This document shows, one piece after another, positions 5,447 to 5,871 of a stretch of 5,871 nt of DNA (its first letter is position 1; each line of letters begins with the position of its first letter). The notes below the pieces were generated by a model. That model made no database searches. It was not told the DNA's origin and saw only the letters and a program-made list of their open reading frames with translations. Position numbers and translations under genes: made by a program. The stretch covers positions 1 to 5,871 of the forward strand of contig JAQYVG010000210.1 in assembly GCA_030145595.1 (NCBI GenBank), in the 5' to 3' direction. The stretch is from Desulfobacterales bacterium (GTDB taxonomy: Bacteria > Desulfobacterota > Desulfobacteria > Desulfobacterales > UBA11574).

Positions 5447-5871
5447 ATGAGCATCGAACTCAAAGAAAATATAAAGAGTCTTTTTCTGAAATTAGAACAG
5501 CTACGGGGCTATCTTTGACCTGGCCGTCAAAGAAAAACGGCTTGAGGAAATCGAAAACCTGATTGCTCAAAAAGGATTCTGGGATAACCCTGAAGAAACC
5601 AAAACTGTTCTGCAAGAACGCTCATTGATCTCCGGCCAGGTTGAAAAATTTAAAAATCTTTACCATGACCTTGAAGACCATGACCTGCTGCTGGACCTCG
5701 CCCTTGAAGAATCTGATGCCGAAACCATCGCAGAAGTCACCGGCCAAGTTCAAGCCATTGAAGGCAAAATACACAAACTTTCTTTCGACCTTATGCTTGA
5801 TGGTGAGGATGATCGTAGTAACTGTATTGTTTCCATCAATGCCGGAGCCGGAGGAACCGAAGCCCAGGACT
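5447..5871 (+). CDS. prfB: Peptide chain release factor 2, 5' part, with +1 frameshift
   Basis: Release factor 2 recognises UGA and UAA stop codons on the ribosome and triggers hydrolysis of the finished chain. The ATG at 5447 follows AGGAGG by six bases. The first 23 codons (to CTT at 5513-5515) end at an in-frame TGA (5516-5518). Skipping one base (T5516) continues the protein as DLAVKEKRLEEIENLIAQKG and on for 118 codons to the window edge, where INAGAGGTEAQD, the conserved RF2 core entry, is reached. Coding is therefore 5447-5515 joined to 5517-5871. The visible part is the N-terminal helical domain; the anticodon-like tripeptide and GGQ motif lie beyond the window. The gene is cut by the window end, not broken. 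Translation is autoregulated: low RF2 favours frameshifting at the UGA. Confidence 0.97.
5504..5519 (+). promoter_or_regulatory. prfB: prfB programmed +1 frameshift site
   Basis: The string CGGGGCTATCTTTGAC contains the slippery CTT followed by TGA C, a poor-termination context, preceded by a GGGG internal Shine-Dalgarno-like element (5505-5508) at the spacing found in Escherichia coli prfB (AGGGGG TAT CTT TGA C). The peptidyl-tRNA on CTT slips to TTT and reading resumes with GAC at 5517. Confidence 0.95.

Overview
The window reads as chromosomal sequence of a Gram-negative anaerobe, most likely a sulfate-reducing deltaproteobacterium (Desulfobacterota, Desulfobacterales-like). This is an inference from the gene set: a DUF362 protein with two 4Fe-4S clusters, a DUF4442 hotdog protein, a QueG-like iron-sulfur fragment, a moderately AT-rich base composition and long hairpin-rich intergenic regions. 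No rRNA, tRNA or CRISPR array was seen.

Layout. Positions 1-185 hold only doubtful short frames. A small conserved-looking protein of unknown function lies on the minus strand at 186-485 with a strong ribosome binding site. Positions 486-930 are a gap with weak traces of decayed coding sequence. From 2399 down to 931 everything runs on the minus strand: a 5'-truncated iron-sulfur protein remnant (2016-2399), a cold-shock protein with a long leader and a clear terminator (1616-1816), a 50-residue highly basic protein (1312-1464) and a solo winged-helix protein resembling only the C-terminus of CvfB (931-1272). The last three form an RNA-themed cluster.

From 2570 to the end everything runs on the plus strand: a DUF4442 protein (2570-3028), a DUF362/ferredoxin protein (3076-4143), an SAM-dependent methyltransferase of the PF13679 type (4294-4965) and the start of prfB, release factor 2 (from 5447), cut by the window end. 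prfB carries the classic +1 programmed frameshift at CTT TGA C.

The most interesting non-genic structures are two. One is a 145-bp MITE-like palindromic element (4950-5094) with 18-bp perfect terminal inverted repeats and TA at each end; its left repeat supplies the last four codons and the stop of the methyltransferase. The other is a hairpin-rich region before prfB (5291-5431), in which one nine-base hairpin arm pair is used twice, the second copy ending three bases before the prfB ribosome binding site. No complete new multi-gene system such as a defence island is evident. The DUF4442-DUF362 pair and the Csp/basic protein/CvfB-tail cluster are the best candidates for an undescribed functional association.
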